Shown: positions 1 to 8,700 of the stretch, in pieces
Position numbering within the stretch: the first letter of the stretch is position 1
How the letters are laid out: each line of letters starts with the position of its first letter
Assembly (NCBI GenBank): GCA_043811005.1
Contig: JBDRNO010000128.1
Coordinates: 1-14,335 of the forward strand
DNA: 14,335 bases
Source: JBDRNO01 sp043811005
Lineage (GTDB): Bacteria; Bacteroidota; Bacteroidia; NORP154
Reading direction: 5' to 3'
Notes under the pieces: generated by a model
Database searches by the model: none
Seen by the model: the letters and a program-made list of their open reading frames with translations, nothing else
What the model was told of the DNA's origin: nothing
Translations under genes and position numbers: made by a program

Positions 1-183
1 ATAAATCACAATGCTCAAAAACTCAATGACCAAAACTGTTTCGGTCATTTGATAATTGATATTTGGAATTTATTTGTGATTTGTCATTTGTGATTTGGTG
101 CTTCATTTTATGCAAACCTTGATTTTATGGACAGACTCTAAATAGACTCATACTTATATTTATAGAATATAATGAATAAATCC
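1..183. repeat. Downstream intergenic sequence with iterated short words and a small hairpin
   Basis: No gene is seen. The 12-bp word ATTTGTGATTTG occurs twice (72-83 and 86-97), with related words such as ATTTGGAATTT at 61-71. AGACTC is repeated at 133-138 and 144-149. AATGACC (25-31) pairs with GGTCATT (43-49). The whole looks like low-complexity, word-iterated intergenic DNA. Confidence 0.6.
17..49 (-). terminator. Weak candidate terminator after the serine protease gene
   Basis: Read leftward, AATGACC (49-43) and GGTCATT (31-25) form a 7-bp stem with possible extra inner pairing. A run of five T (complement of 17-21) follows four bases later. The stem is AT-rich and lies about 135 nt past the stop, so it may be only part of the iterated intergenic repeat. 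Confidence 0.25.
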
Positions 184-3100
184 TTAATGTATTAAGCTAA
201 CCTTCTTTACTATCATATCAACATCCGTCTGGACATAGAAATAATATATTCCATTTGCTTTTTCTGATAGATCAATATTGTATATTCCCGAGGCAATATT
301 TTTCAAATCAGTAATTGATACTATTTCACCTATTATATTAAATACGGTGATTTTTATATCTTCCGGTTTATTGAAGGATAATTCCAAATTTACTATACCT
401 GTTGCGGGATTTGGATATAGGTGAAAAGAATTTGCCGGATTGTATTCTTTTATCCTATTGGTATTTATTACTGTTATTATTAATGAATCTGTTGCCGAAC
501 ATGCGCCATTGGAAACGGTCAGTTGTACGGTGTAAGTACCAACAGAATCATAGGTATTGCCGGGATTTTGGATTGTATCCGAATTTCCATCCCCAAAATT
601 CCATGTCCATGAAACAGCGCCAACTGTGTTATCTGTAAAGTTAACAGTTCCTGAAATTGCGAGGTCAACAGTATCATTATCTGCAACAAATGAAACAATA
701 ACTGGAGCTATTGCAACGGTAACAGTGTTTGAATTAACACAACTGTTAGTATCTGTTCCCACCACTGTGTAAGTGATATTTGAAGTTGGAGAAGCCGTTA
801 CAGATGCTCCGGTGGTATTATTTAATCCTGTAGATGGTGACCAGCTATAAGTGTTTGCTCCGCTTGCTGTAAGGATAATTGAATCCCCAATAGTACAAAT
901 CCCCGGTGATGCAGGGGTAATAGTGATCGTTGGTAATGGATTAACTGTTACTGTTACTAAAGTAGTATTTGTACATCCATTGGTGTCTGTGCCAATCACA
1001 GTATAAGAGACAGTGCCGGTTGGTGAAGCAGTAACCGAATCTCCTGAAGTAGCGCTCAATCCGGTGGATGGTGACCAGTAATAAGTATTTGCTCCGTATG
1101 CAGTCAGGTTAACACTACTTCCTTCACAAATAGCAGCTAATGATGGTGTAATAGAAATAACAGGGTAGGGATATACCGTTATAAATCCTGGTAAAAGTAT
1201 TGTGTCATTTATCCCACAACCGTAAGCGATCAATTCAACATCATTGCTTCCAGAAGAATTATATATTACTGTTGGATTTGGAATAGTATCAGAAGTAGGA
1301 ATACCTCCTGTGAATGCCCATGCATAACCGGTAGCATTGGTTGAAGTATTGGTGAAATTGACTGTTAAGCTTCCGCAGCCGGAAGTAGTGTCACTGGCAA
1401 AACCGGCAGATGGTGTTCCACTTATAACCTCTACAGAGACTATAGCTGAGTCAACACAAGCATTTGTGTCAATCCCGGTCACGGTGTAGGATGTAGTAGA
1501 ACCAGGATAAGCATTAATGGAGCTTCCAGTAGTATCACTTAATCCTGCTGATGGAGACCAGTTATAAAATGAAGCACCACTAACTGATAAGTTTACTGTA
1601 TCTCCAATACATATTACCGCTGATAATGGCAATACAGAAACAGCGGGATTTCGATATACAGAAACATTCATACATAAAGTATCACTACAACCTGATGCAT
1701 TAATTGCAATTAAACAGATAGTATATGTAGTATCAATACTTGATGGGTTTGTAAAAACATGGGTGGGGTTTTGCTGCATGGAAGTGTCTCCATCACCAAA
1801 ATCCCACAAATAGCTATTAGCTCCTGTTGATATATCTGTAAAATTGATAGTTAAAGGAGAACAACCGATTGTATCGGTAGCAATAAAGTTACCAAAAGGA
1901 TTTGCGCTCACTGTGATATAACCCGGTTTACTTAATGTATCACTGCCATTTGCATTTGCGGTAATTAAAATTACATCGTATGTACCAACTGAATCGTAAG
2001 TTACAGTTGGATTTTGAACTGTATCTGAAGAAGGTGTGCCTCCTGGAAATGACCATATCCAGCTGGTAGGATAATTTACAGATTGATCAGTGAAAGTTAC
2101 ACTTTTTCCTATGCAAATAGTAGTATCACTTGCAGAAAAACTGGCAACCGGTTCGGCAATGACATTCCCGTAAATATTTATATCGTCAATATAGAGATTA
2201 TTACCCCACCCGCTTTTATTTTCAATAGCAATCTGTATCCTTGATTGCCCTATATAAGCATCTAAATTAATTGAATCTGTTCTCCATTGGCTGTTGGTTG
2301 GGACAAATGCATTAGTTTCATCAGCTCCCGTAGTGGAAAGAACATTGTTTCCTTTTGCGTAAACCCTGTCCCATGTATTCCCGCAATCTGTTGAAACCGA
2401 AACAATTAATGAATCATGATAATTGTTGCTATACCTGGCATAAGCTACGCTAAAATCAAGACCCAAAGGAGACCCGACACCTGAAAAGTCAAGGTAAGGG
2501 GTGATGAGGTAATCACTTGCCCCTGTATTATCATTATCAAAATTGTCTATCATCATGCAGGCAGTACTGTTCCCAAATCCACTTACAGAATTATCTCTTT
2601 CCCATGTATCACCCATATCAGGATTGTCAAGTATCCATCCGCTTGGAGGAAAAGTGACGTTTTCAAATCCTTCAGTAAGCGGAAGAGTTATTCCAACAGG
2701 GTTTATCAGATCAAAATTACTGGTCATAGTATCGTTGGATGTATTCAAATCGGTGCCGCTGTTAGGATTGGAAGTGAATACTGTAAAAGAATGAGAACCG
2801 GAACCTAATGTTTGGGTTGGCAGAGTGATGTTATCAGTAGCATTGGTGGCTAAAATTCCTGTCCAGTAATATGTATTAATAGTACCATTATCTACTTGGT
2901 AATTAATATCAACTTGAGTAAGTGTATCTATCCCCTTATTTCTCAATACAACTTCAGGGTCAAATGAAAGATCACAGGAAGTTGAGCCATTTATAGGTGT
3001 AAGGATTGAATTTATGCTTGCATCCAAAGCAACAGAAGGTTGGTTGGGGTCATATCCGTCAACAGTAGTTGCTCCGGTACCACAACCATCCAGCCAATCC

Positions 3101-4374
3101 ACCAGTTGATTGGAGGGGGATCCACCTGCATCCCAGGAAACATTAAACCTGCCATAATTATCGTCAGTGATATTGGAGCATGAAGCAGTGCCTCCGTAAA
3201 GCTGTCCTATTACCCTGCCGTTTTGATCGAACAAAGGAGAACCAGAGGAACCTCCTTCAGTAGTCCCGTCTTCCCAATTGCCAATTTCCCATACTGCTGC
3301 TCCGTTCCATGTGGTTTGAGTAGCAGGATCATAATCGAATGAGATCTTTTTTACGTCTCCTGACGGGTGGTGAATGGCAACCTGGGAGGTTGGATTAGTA
3401 CCGGAATTATCCCAACCGGAATAAAAAACATTGTAGCCGGCAGGAGGTACGGCACTTAATTCAATCAAGCCGAAATCCGAACCGGAATTGTTCGCCCTTA
3501 AAGTTGCACCTGAAATAGTTTGATTAGTTGGTCCATTCTGGGTTGGTGTGCATATAGGGCTATCCCAATTGAACCGAAATACCCAGGTAGAGACACTACC
3601 GCCTAAACAGTGATTTGCAGTAAGAAAATAAGGTGTTCCGTCCTCACATGTGTTGTTTATTAATGATCCTGTGCATGCTGCACTTCCACCTACAATAATT
3701 ATTGCTACTGATCTTATTTGGTCACGCCAGGAATCACCAACCGGACATATTACATTATTGTTACAAGGGCCGGAATCACCCAAACCTTTTGCATAAGAGA
3801 ATAAGTCTCTATAGCCATGGGTGACGGTTCCTATGCTTAGGGAACCTTGATCTGCTACTTTGCCGGGCTCAAAATATTCAACAATGATAATGTCTCCATG
3901 AACCAATGTCGTGCCTAATTCCCTGAACGGCTTGTTGTTCTTATTTGTAAATGATCCAATAACTTCAGTTTTATCTTCATTGTATATAAAAAGTTTTGCT
4001 CCCTCCGGTAAGAAGTAATCATCAAAAGTAAGATTGATGGATAAAGCGCCTGTTGAAACAATCTTCAATCTCCAAATCCTGTTCCCTTTTCCAATAGTTT
4101 CCCATAAACCGGAATTTTGCAGATTCAAATTTACAGGAATGTTGTATCCAAATCTCCAGGGAATGTCTTTATGCTGGTCATTTATGGAGTCCTCTTGAAG
4201 AAGTACCGGTACATCTACCCAAGGCATTACTTCTGTTGGAATGTTGTTTACAAGTTGAATATGCTTTAAAAAGCTGATTGGCGTACCACCTTCACTTATT
4301 TGTGAGAAGAGCTTTGGAGTAAATAAGAGTGTTGTGAAGATGAAAACGAATGTAAATAGTATGATCTTTTTCAT
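184..4374 (-). CDS. T9SS-exported lysyl-endopeptidase-like serine protease with PKD/Ig-like tail
   Basis: This is a complete 1396-residue secreted protease. Residues 1-24 are a signal peptide (MKKIILFTFVF..., cleaved near FS|Q). Residues 25-196 are a propeptide. The catalytic domain (about 197-435) matches Achromobacter lysyl endopeptidase: His255 in LTANHC, Asp300 in GSDFGLIEL and Ser377 in GGSSGSP form the triad. The six family cysteines are present (204, 210, 234, 256, 275, 399). Asp405 aligns with the lysine-specificity Asp225 of that enzyme. Maturation after Lys196 (SYAK|GLGDSGPC) is inferred and would be autocatalytic. The tail has a CARDB-like domain (445-555), a choice-of-anchor J jelly roll (563-738), PKD domains near 745-823, 827-908, 988-1068 and 1226-1303, Ig-like domains at 909-985, 1071-1145 and 1148-1223, and a type A T9SS sorting domain (1316-1396, starting FHLYPNPATG). 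The start is the only Met ahead of a normal signal peptide. The gene lies 103 nt downstream of the PorP-like gene on the same strand. The exact substrate is unknown. Confidence 0.93.
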   Translation of the reverse strand: MKKIILFTFVFIFTTLLFTPKLFSQISEGGTPISFLKHIQLVNNIPTEVMPWVDVPVLLQEDSINDQHKDIPWRFGYNIPVNLNLQNSGLWETIGKGNRIWRLKIVSTGALSINLTFDDYFLPEGAKLFIYNEDKTEVIGSFTNKNNKPFRELGTTLVHGDIIIVEYFEPGKVADQGSLSIGTVTHGYRDLFSYAKGLGDSGPCNNNVICPVGDSWRDQIRSVAIIIVGGSAACTGSLINNTCEDGTPYFLTANHCLGGSVSTWVFRFNWDSPICTPTQNGPTNQTISGATLRANNSGSDFGLIELSAVPPAGYNVFYSGWDNSGTNPTSQVAIHHPSGDVKKISFDYDPATQTTWNGAAVWEIGNWEDGTTEGGSSGSPLFDQNGRVIGQLYGGTASCSNITDDNYGRFNVSWDAGGSPSNQLVDWLDGCGTGATTVDGYDPNQPSVALDASINSILTPINGSTSCDLSFDPEVVLRNKGIDTLTQVDINYQVDNGTINTYYWTGILATNATDNITLPTQTLGSGSHSFTVFTSNPNSGTDLNTSNDTMTSNFDLINPVGITLPLTEGFENVTFPPSGWILDNPDMGDTWERDNSVSGFGNSTACMMIDNFDNDNTGASDYLITPYLDFSGVGSPLGLDFSVAYARYSNNYHDSLIVSVSTDCGNTWDRVYAKGNNVLSTTGADETNAFVPTNSQWRTDSINLDAYIGQSRIQIAIENKSGWGNNLYIDDINIYGNVIAEPVASFSASDTTICIGKSVTFTDQSVNYPTSWIWSFPGGTPSSDTVQNPTVTYDSVGTYDVILITANANGSDTLSKPGYITVSANPFGNFIATDTIGCSPLTINFTDISTGANSYLWDFGDGDTSMQQNPTHVFTNPSSIDTTYTICLIAINASGCSDTLCMNVSVYRNPAVSVLPLSAVICIGDTVNLSVSGASFYNWSPSAGLSDTTGSSINAYPGSTTSYTVTGIDTNACVDSAIVSVEVISGTPSAGFASDTTSGCGSLTVNFTNTSTNATGYAWAFTGGIPTSDTIPNPTVIYNSSGSNDVELIAYGCGINDTILLPGFITVYPYPVISITPSLAAICEGSSVNLTAYGANTYYWSPSTGLSATSGDSVTASPTGTVSYTVIGTDTNGCTNTTLVTVTVNPLPTITITPASPGICTIGDSIILTASGANTYSWSPSTGLNNTTGASVTASPTSNITYTVVGTDTNSCVNSNTVTVAIAPVIVSFVADNDTVDLAISGTVNFTDNTVGAVSWTWNFGDGNSDTIQNPGNTYDSVGTYTVQLTVSNGACSATDSLIITVINTNRIKEYNPANSFHLYPNPATGIVNLELSFNKPEDIKITVFNIIGEIVSITDLKNIASGIYNIDLSEKANGIYYFYVQTDVDMIVKKVSLIH
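187..429 (-). other. Type A T9SS C-terminal sorting domain
   Basis: The last 81 residues of the serine protease carry the Por_Secre_tail pattern. FHLYPNPATGIVNLEL opens it, ITVFNIIGEIV follows in the middle, then ASGIYNIDLS and NGIYYFYVQT, and it ends in the basic stretch VKKVSLIH. In this family the domain directs export across the outer membrane by the T9SS and is normally removed on the surface. It differs in type from the sorting domain of the giant neighbour. Confidence 0.9.
706..1164 (-). repeat. Tandem pair of Ig-like domains in the serine protease
   Basis: Residues 1071-1145 and 1148-1223 are two adjacent copies of one Ig-like module. Both contain GANTYxWSPSTGL, then SVTASPT, then YTVxGTDTN and a Cys. 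A more diverged copy lies at residues 909-985 (WSPSAGLSD, SYTVTGIDTNAC), separated from the pair by a PKD domain. The pattern suggests a recent internal duplication of one module. The modules probably act as spacers or carbohydrate/protein-binding stalk, which is inference. Confidence 0.8.
1906..3042 (-). repeat. Three-domain block shared with the giant neighbour (copy in serine protease)
   Basis: Residues 445-823 of the serine protease (CARDB-like, choice-of-anchor J, PKD) align co-linearly with residues encoded at 12414-13541 in the giant gene. Shared strings include GFEN followed by TFPPSGW, LGLDFSVAYARY/IGLDFSVAYARY, STDCGNTW, SGWGN and YxDDINxYGN. The block follows the catalytic domain in both proteins, even though the catalytic domains are unrelated (S1-like versus M43). 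Confidence 0.85.
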
Positions 4375-4477
4375 AACGACTGGTATTTATATTTTAATAG
4401 CTGGCGGAAGAATTATACTAATTTTCAAGAATTTATTTATTAGTGTTAATTCGTGTAATTAGTGGCAAAATTACTTT
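4375..4477. repeat. Intergenic region with iterated ATTAGTG/ATTCGTG words
   Basis: The 103-nt spacer between the PorP-like gene and the serine protease contains three related words in a row at about 4439-4465 (ATTAGTG, ATTCGTG, ATTAGTGG, separated by TTA-like spacers). ACTAAT at 4417-4422 can pair with ATTAGT at 4439-4444. No convincing Bacteroidota promoter or terminator was found, so the serine protease may be read from upstream or from an unrecognised promoter here. Confidence 0.5.
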
Positions 4478-5497
4478 TTATTCAAAACTCGGACTGTTTG
4501 AGCTTTTAAAACTGGGTATATTCATGCCAATAAATAATTCGTGCGAACCCGATGAATACTTTTTAATATTGGTTAAAGTAATATCATAAGAGTATCCCAA
4601 ACTAAAGTTGTTTTTCTTTGCTCCCAGCATAATAACTATGGATTCCTTGTTCCTGTATGATGTACCTAACCAAACGGTTTCTTTATATATGACTTTTGCA
4701 TTTATATCAAATTGTATGGGAGTATGTGCTACTACCTTAAATAAAAATGAAGGTTCTGCATGAAGATCCTCATTGATTTTCAGGTAATAACCTGCTGTAA
4801 GAAAATAATGCCTTACTAACTTATTAAAATTCAAGTCATCATCTTTATCATAATCCACTTTGTGTTGAAACAATTGTGGAACAGAGAACCCCACATAGTA
4901 TTTCTTTGAATAGAAATATGCCCCGAAAGATGCTTCAGGAATGTATTTTTTTTCCACTCCTCCCAAAATGGCATTATCATTTGGCTCGTCTAACGTTATT
5001 TCTGCTTTGTCAATAACATGTTGATAAAACATCCCTGCTAATCCAAGTGATAGTTTTGCTTCATTACTAACAGATAGATGATAAGCATACGATAACTGTA
5101 ACCCTGTTTGATGAACAGGTCCTGTCCTATCATTAATAATAATTCCTCCAATCCCTACCTTTTCACTCCATGACCCATGTACACTTAATGTTTGAGTGAT
5201 TGGCGCATCATCAATGCCAATCCATTGATTCCTGAAAGTTAACATTGCAGGATTGTAATCCTTGCTTCCGGCTACTGCCGGATTGATAAAATAATCGTTA
5301 AACATATACTGGCTGTGATGAGGAAGTTGTTGAGCGTACGTATAGGAAAAAGTTGAGCATAGCGTAACGATAATTATCGGGATAAGAAGTAAAAAGTAAA
5401 AAGTTAAACATAACTTCCGGCATATTAAGTCCCTTCTATATTTATGGTCACCACATGAGTGAAATAATGCAGAATTATAAATTATGAATTGTTTCAT
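4478..5497 (-). CDS. PorP/SprF-family T9SS outer-membrane protein
   Basis: This 339-residue beta-barrel-type outer-membrane protein belongs to the PorP/SprF family. Family marks are QYMFNDYFINPAVAGS (63-78) just after the signal peptide, RNQWIGIDDAPITQTLSVHG (89-108), GIGGIIINDRTGPVHQTGLQ (115-134), LSYAYHL, and alternating hydrophobic strands to LGYSYDITL and ELFIGMNI at the end. Family members act in T9SS export or anchoring; SprF is needed for secretion of the SprB adhesin. Lying directly downstream of a SprB-repeat protein with a type B sorting domain, this gene is probably that protein's partner (inference). The ATG at 5497 is preceded by an A-rich stretch with no Shine-Dalgarno, as expected in Bacteroidota. 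The n-region of the signal peptide is unusually long (about 30 residues). Cleavage is likely after Ala55 (TYA|QQ). The stop is at 4478-4480. Confidence 0.92.
   Translation of the reverse strand: MKQFIIYNSALFHSCGDHKYRRDLICRKLCLTFYFLLLIPIIIVTLCSTFSYTYAQQLPHHSQYMFNDYFINPAVAGSKDYNPAMLTFRNQWIGIDDAPITQTLSVHGSWSEKVGIGGIIINDRTGPVHQTGLQLSYAYHLSVSNEAKLSLGLAGMFYQHVIDKAEITLDEPNDNAILGGVEKKYIPEASFGAYFYSKKYYVGFSVPQLFQHKVDYDKDDDLNFNKLVRHYFLTAGYYLKINEDLHAEPSFLFKVVAHTPIQFDINAKVIYKETVWLGTSYRNKESIVIMLGAKKNNFSLGYSYDITLTNIKKYSSGSHELFIGMNIPSFKSSNSPSFE
5333..5497 (-). other. Atypical long signal peptide of the PorP-like protein
   Basis: Residues 1-55 contain an odd polar n-region (MKQFIIYNSALFHSCGDHKY and on to RRDLICRKLC), then a hydrophobic core LTFYFLLLIPIIIVTL, then a cleavage site near TYA|QQ. 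No other in-frame Met lies between residue 1 and the core. Part of the core is encoded by three 7-bp units (AGTAAAA, AGTAAAA, AGTTAAA on the + strand, 5388-5408). The DNA at 5471-5490 (iterated AATT/ATAA words) resembles intergenic filler more than coding sequence. The real start could therefore differ, but nothing better is visible in frame. Confidence 0.5.
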
Positions 5498-5519
5498 TGT
5501 TATTAGTTGTTAGTTCTTA

Positions 5520-5536
5520 ATGCGAATTAAGGGTTG
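5520..5536. repeat. Left terminal inverted repeat of the MITE-like element
   Basis: ATGCGAATTAAGGGTTG pairs perfectly with 5708-5724. It is preceded by the TCTTA direct repeat at 5515-5519. Confidence 0.85.
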
Positions 5537-5569
5537 AAATTTATCTTGTATGTTCATCTATGTTATTTA

Positions 5570-5678
5570 CCACATAGACACATAGAACACATAGCAATTT
5601 CACATAGAATCAAATAGTACGGCTTTGCTCACTACAAATCTATGTGTTTTTCTTATGTGCGCTATGTGCCTATTGTGG
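5570..5678. repeat. Imperfect internal inverted repeat of CACATAG words
   Basis: The left arm (5570-5612) has four CACATAG units at 5571, 5579, 5588 and 5601. The right arm (5636-5678) carries the complementary CTATGTG/TTATGTG/CTATGTG/CTATTGTGG series. The arms align along their length with a few mismatches and enclose a loop of about 23 nt. Together with the outer inverted repeats, the element can fold into one long interrupted hairpin, in DNA or in a read-through mRNA joining the two flanking genes. Confidence 0.75.
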
Positions 5679-5707
5679 TTCAAATAATTTTGATTTTGTT
5701 TTTATCC

Positions 5708-5724
5708 CAACCCTTAATTCGCAT
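5708..5724. repeat. Right terminal inverted repeat of the MITE-like element
   Basis: CAACCCTTAATTCGCAT is the exact reverse complement of 5520-5536. It is followed by TCTTA at 5725-5729, which overlaps the giant gene's stop codon. Confidence 0.85.
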
Positions 5725-5726
5725 TC

Positions 5727-8700
5727 TTATCTGAAAATAGTTACAGTTCCGGTATATGATTCATCCTTGTTAAGTGTAATAATGTAATAATAAGCAGCAG
5801 CCGGTAATTCTTTGCCATTATATGTTCCATCCCATGGTTCGGTATATCCTTGTGAGCTGAAAATCAATGATCCCCAGCGATTATAAACGTCTACTACTAT
5901 TTCGGGATAAAAGTAAATGCCCCTGATTATCCATTTATCATTGGTCCCGTCATCGTTTGGTGTAAATCCGGATGGGATATTCAAACAATCGCCAGTTCCT
6001 ATGCCAACTTCAATAGTATCTGATGCCGGACAATTATTATTATCAGTAACAATTATAAAATATGTCCCATCAGTAATATTGCCGATATCCTCTGTTGTTG
6101 CATTATTTGACCAATTATAGGAATATGGGGGTGATCCGTTTGTAACTGTAATATCAATTTCTCCGTCATTTGCTCCATAACAGCTTATATCAGTAACCAG
6201 GAATGAAATTTCAGGACCATCAGTATCGCCCAGGAACGCTGATGTTGAAGCATAACAATTGTTTGTATCAATAACAGTAACCATATAAGTTCCTGCTGCT
6301 AATCCGGTAGCAGTATCTGTAGTTTGTGCAAGCAGGTCATTCCATTGGTAAATAATAGGCCCGGTGACTCCGCTTACAGCTACTAAAACAGAACCATCTG
6401 AATTTCCGCAAGTAGCGTTAATGCTGCTGGTAGTAAGTGATAGAACAATGGATTCAATGATCGTTATACTTGATGTGTTTGTACATCCATTCGTATCAGT
6501 TACAGTTATATCGTAGGTTCCGGCACACAAACCGGTAGCAATAGTAGTTGTTTGTGCAGGAGTTGTGCTCCATAAATAATTATATGGTGGGGTTCCACCG
6601 GAAGTGATTACAATAGCATCACCATCACAGGCTCCACTACAGGAAGCGTTATTAATGTAAGTAGGAGTGGTTAAAGCAGTTTGTTCATCCACAGTATAGC
6701 TTGCTACTGTAATACACCCATTTGCATCGGTAATGGTAACGATATATTTACCATCGCATAAACCTGAAATATTAGCTGTTGATTGAGCCGGGATTGTATT
6801 CCATGAATATGTATATGGCAAAGTTCCACCGGAAACCAATGAATTGGCAGTACCATCACATGCAGAATAACAGCTTATATCCGTTCCGGAGGTGTTTACA
6901 ATCAATGCAGTCGGTTCTATGATTGTATCACTGTCAGTTGTAGTACAGTTATTGGCATCGGTTACAATAACGGTATAAATGCCTCCTGATAATACGGTTA
7001 GGTCTTGAGTGACTGCACCATTAGACCAGGAGTAATAATAAGGTGTTGTCCCACCTGTAACCGTCAGGTCAATCGCTCCTGTGCTGTACCCATTGCAGCT
7101 TACGTCAGTAGAGTTAATGTTAGTGCTTAAGGTAAAAGCAGGTTCTAAAATGGTTATACTGTCATTTGCGTTACAGCCATTGGCATCAGTTACATTTATA
7201 TAATAGGTACCTGATGGTATTCCCGTAATATTTTGTGTGATTGCGCCATTTGACCATAGGTAAGTATAGGGTGTTGTTCCCCCGCTTGTGGTGACCGTAG
7301 CGGAACCATTACTGCCTTCGTTACACGAGACATTTGAGCTGGAAGTAATAGAGGCAGATAATGCTGCCGGTTCAGTAATAGTAACAGTGTCAGATGCCGT
7401 ACAACCGTTGCCATCGGTAATCGAAATGATGTAAGTTCCAGGGGATAAACTGATGGCAGTAATTGTGGTCTGCACCAAGGGATCATCCCATAAAAAACTA
7501 TAAGGTACTGTCCCTCCACTTGCTGTGAGCGTAGCCGAACCGTCATTATTACCATTGCAGGAAACATCAGTGCTTGAGGTGACAGATGCACTTAAGGCAT
7601 AAGGTTCATTGATGGTAATATTAGCAGTAGAAAAACAACCGAGGGAATCAGTAACTGTAATAGTGTGAGATCCTCCACATAATGCAATAGCTATAGTGCT
7701 TGTTTCACCATTATCCCACAAGTATGTGTATGGAAGAACTCCATCTGATGCAACAACCGTAGCCGAACCATCGCATACACCGTTACATGTAATATCAGTA
7801 CTTGAAGTTATGGTAGCAACAGGTACAACATTATTGATTATGACAGAAGCAGTGGCAACACAACCGTTGCTATCTGAAACGGTAATGTTGTAACTACCAG
7901 CAGATAATCCTGTGGCTGTGGCTGTTGTCTGGGTTCCCGGATCATCCCATAAATAAATATATGGTGGTGTGCCTCCCGACAGAATTGCAATAGCAGTTCC
8001 ATCACTGGCACCACAGGTAGCTTCTGTAGAACTTGTGTTTATTGTTATTGCTGAAGGTTGGGCAACTGTTATAGATGATGCTTCGGCACAACCATTATTA
8101 TCCCTTATGTTTACATTATATGTGCCGGCACCCAATCCTGCTGCAATAGCAGTTGTCTGTGATGTAGGGTCATTCCATAAATATGTGTAAGGGGGTGTGC
8201 CGCCTGAGGGTGTTGCAGTTGCAGTACCATCAGTTCCTCCATTGCAGGTTGCCGGAGTCGAAGATGCGCTTATTATTATAGCTGAGGGTTCTGATACAGT
8301 AACCGAAGTTATTGATGCACAACTATTACTATCCATAACCGTTATGTTATAAGTCCCGGCGGTAAGACCGGTAGCGGTAGCTGTTGTTTGTATTTCCCAG
8401 TCATCCCATAAATAAGTATACGGAGGTGTACCTCCTGAAGGTGTGGCAGTTGCTGTTCCGTCACTCCCTCCGTTACAGCTTACATCGGTTGATGAAGTAG
8501 TGATAGCAGGCCCACCCACGCTATTTATGACAACACTTGCTGTTTCATTACATCCGTTATTATCAGTAATTGTGACATTATAAGTTCCTGCTGTTAATCC
8601 GGTAGCAGTTGCTGTTGATTGTGAATCGGGATCATCCCATAAATAACTATAAGGTGCTGTACCTCCGCTTGCGGTGAGTGTAGCCGAACCGTCTGAAACA

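Larger units (their letters stand above)
5520..5724. mobile_element. MITE-like element, 205 bp, with 17-bp TIRs and TCTTA target duplication
   Basis: The element is bounded by perfect 17-bp inverted repeats, ATGCGAATTAAGGGTTG at 5520-5536 and its reverse complement at 5708-5724. Immediately outside lie identical 5-bp direct repeats TCTTA (5515-5519 and 5725-5729), which look like a target-site duplication. It has no coding capacity. The interior holds a second, imperfect inverted repeat built from CACATAG words (5570-5612 against 5636-5678). The right-hand TCTTA contains the complement of the giant gene's TAA stop (5727-5729), so insertion happened at the stop codon and the duplication preserved it. 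Removing the element and one TCTTA leaves 19 nt between the giant gene's stop and the PorP-like ATG. The mobilising transposase family was not identified. Confidence 0.8.

Noticed and set aside
4411..4444. ACTAAT...ATTAGT as a terminator between the PorP-like gene and the serine protease
   Set aside because: The stem is only 6 AT-rich pairs with a 16-nt loop and no clear T-run after it.
5298..5423. A 41-codon minus-strand frame starting at ATG 5423, preceded by AGAAGGGA (complement of 5430-5437)
   Set aside because: It overlaps the PorP-like signal peptide in another frame, has no recognisable product, and Shine-Dalgarno sequences are rarely used in Bacteroidota.
5635..5642. TAGATTTG on the minus strand, matching the Bacteroidota -7 box TAnnTTTG, inside the MITE-like element
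   Set aside because: No -33 TTTG/TTG lies at the expected distance, and an 8-base degenerate match is common in AT-rich DNA. A promoter is possible but unsupported.
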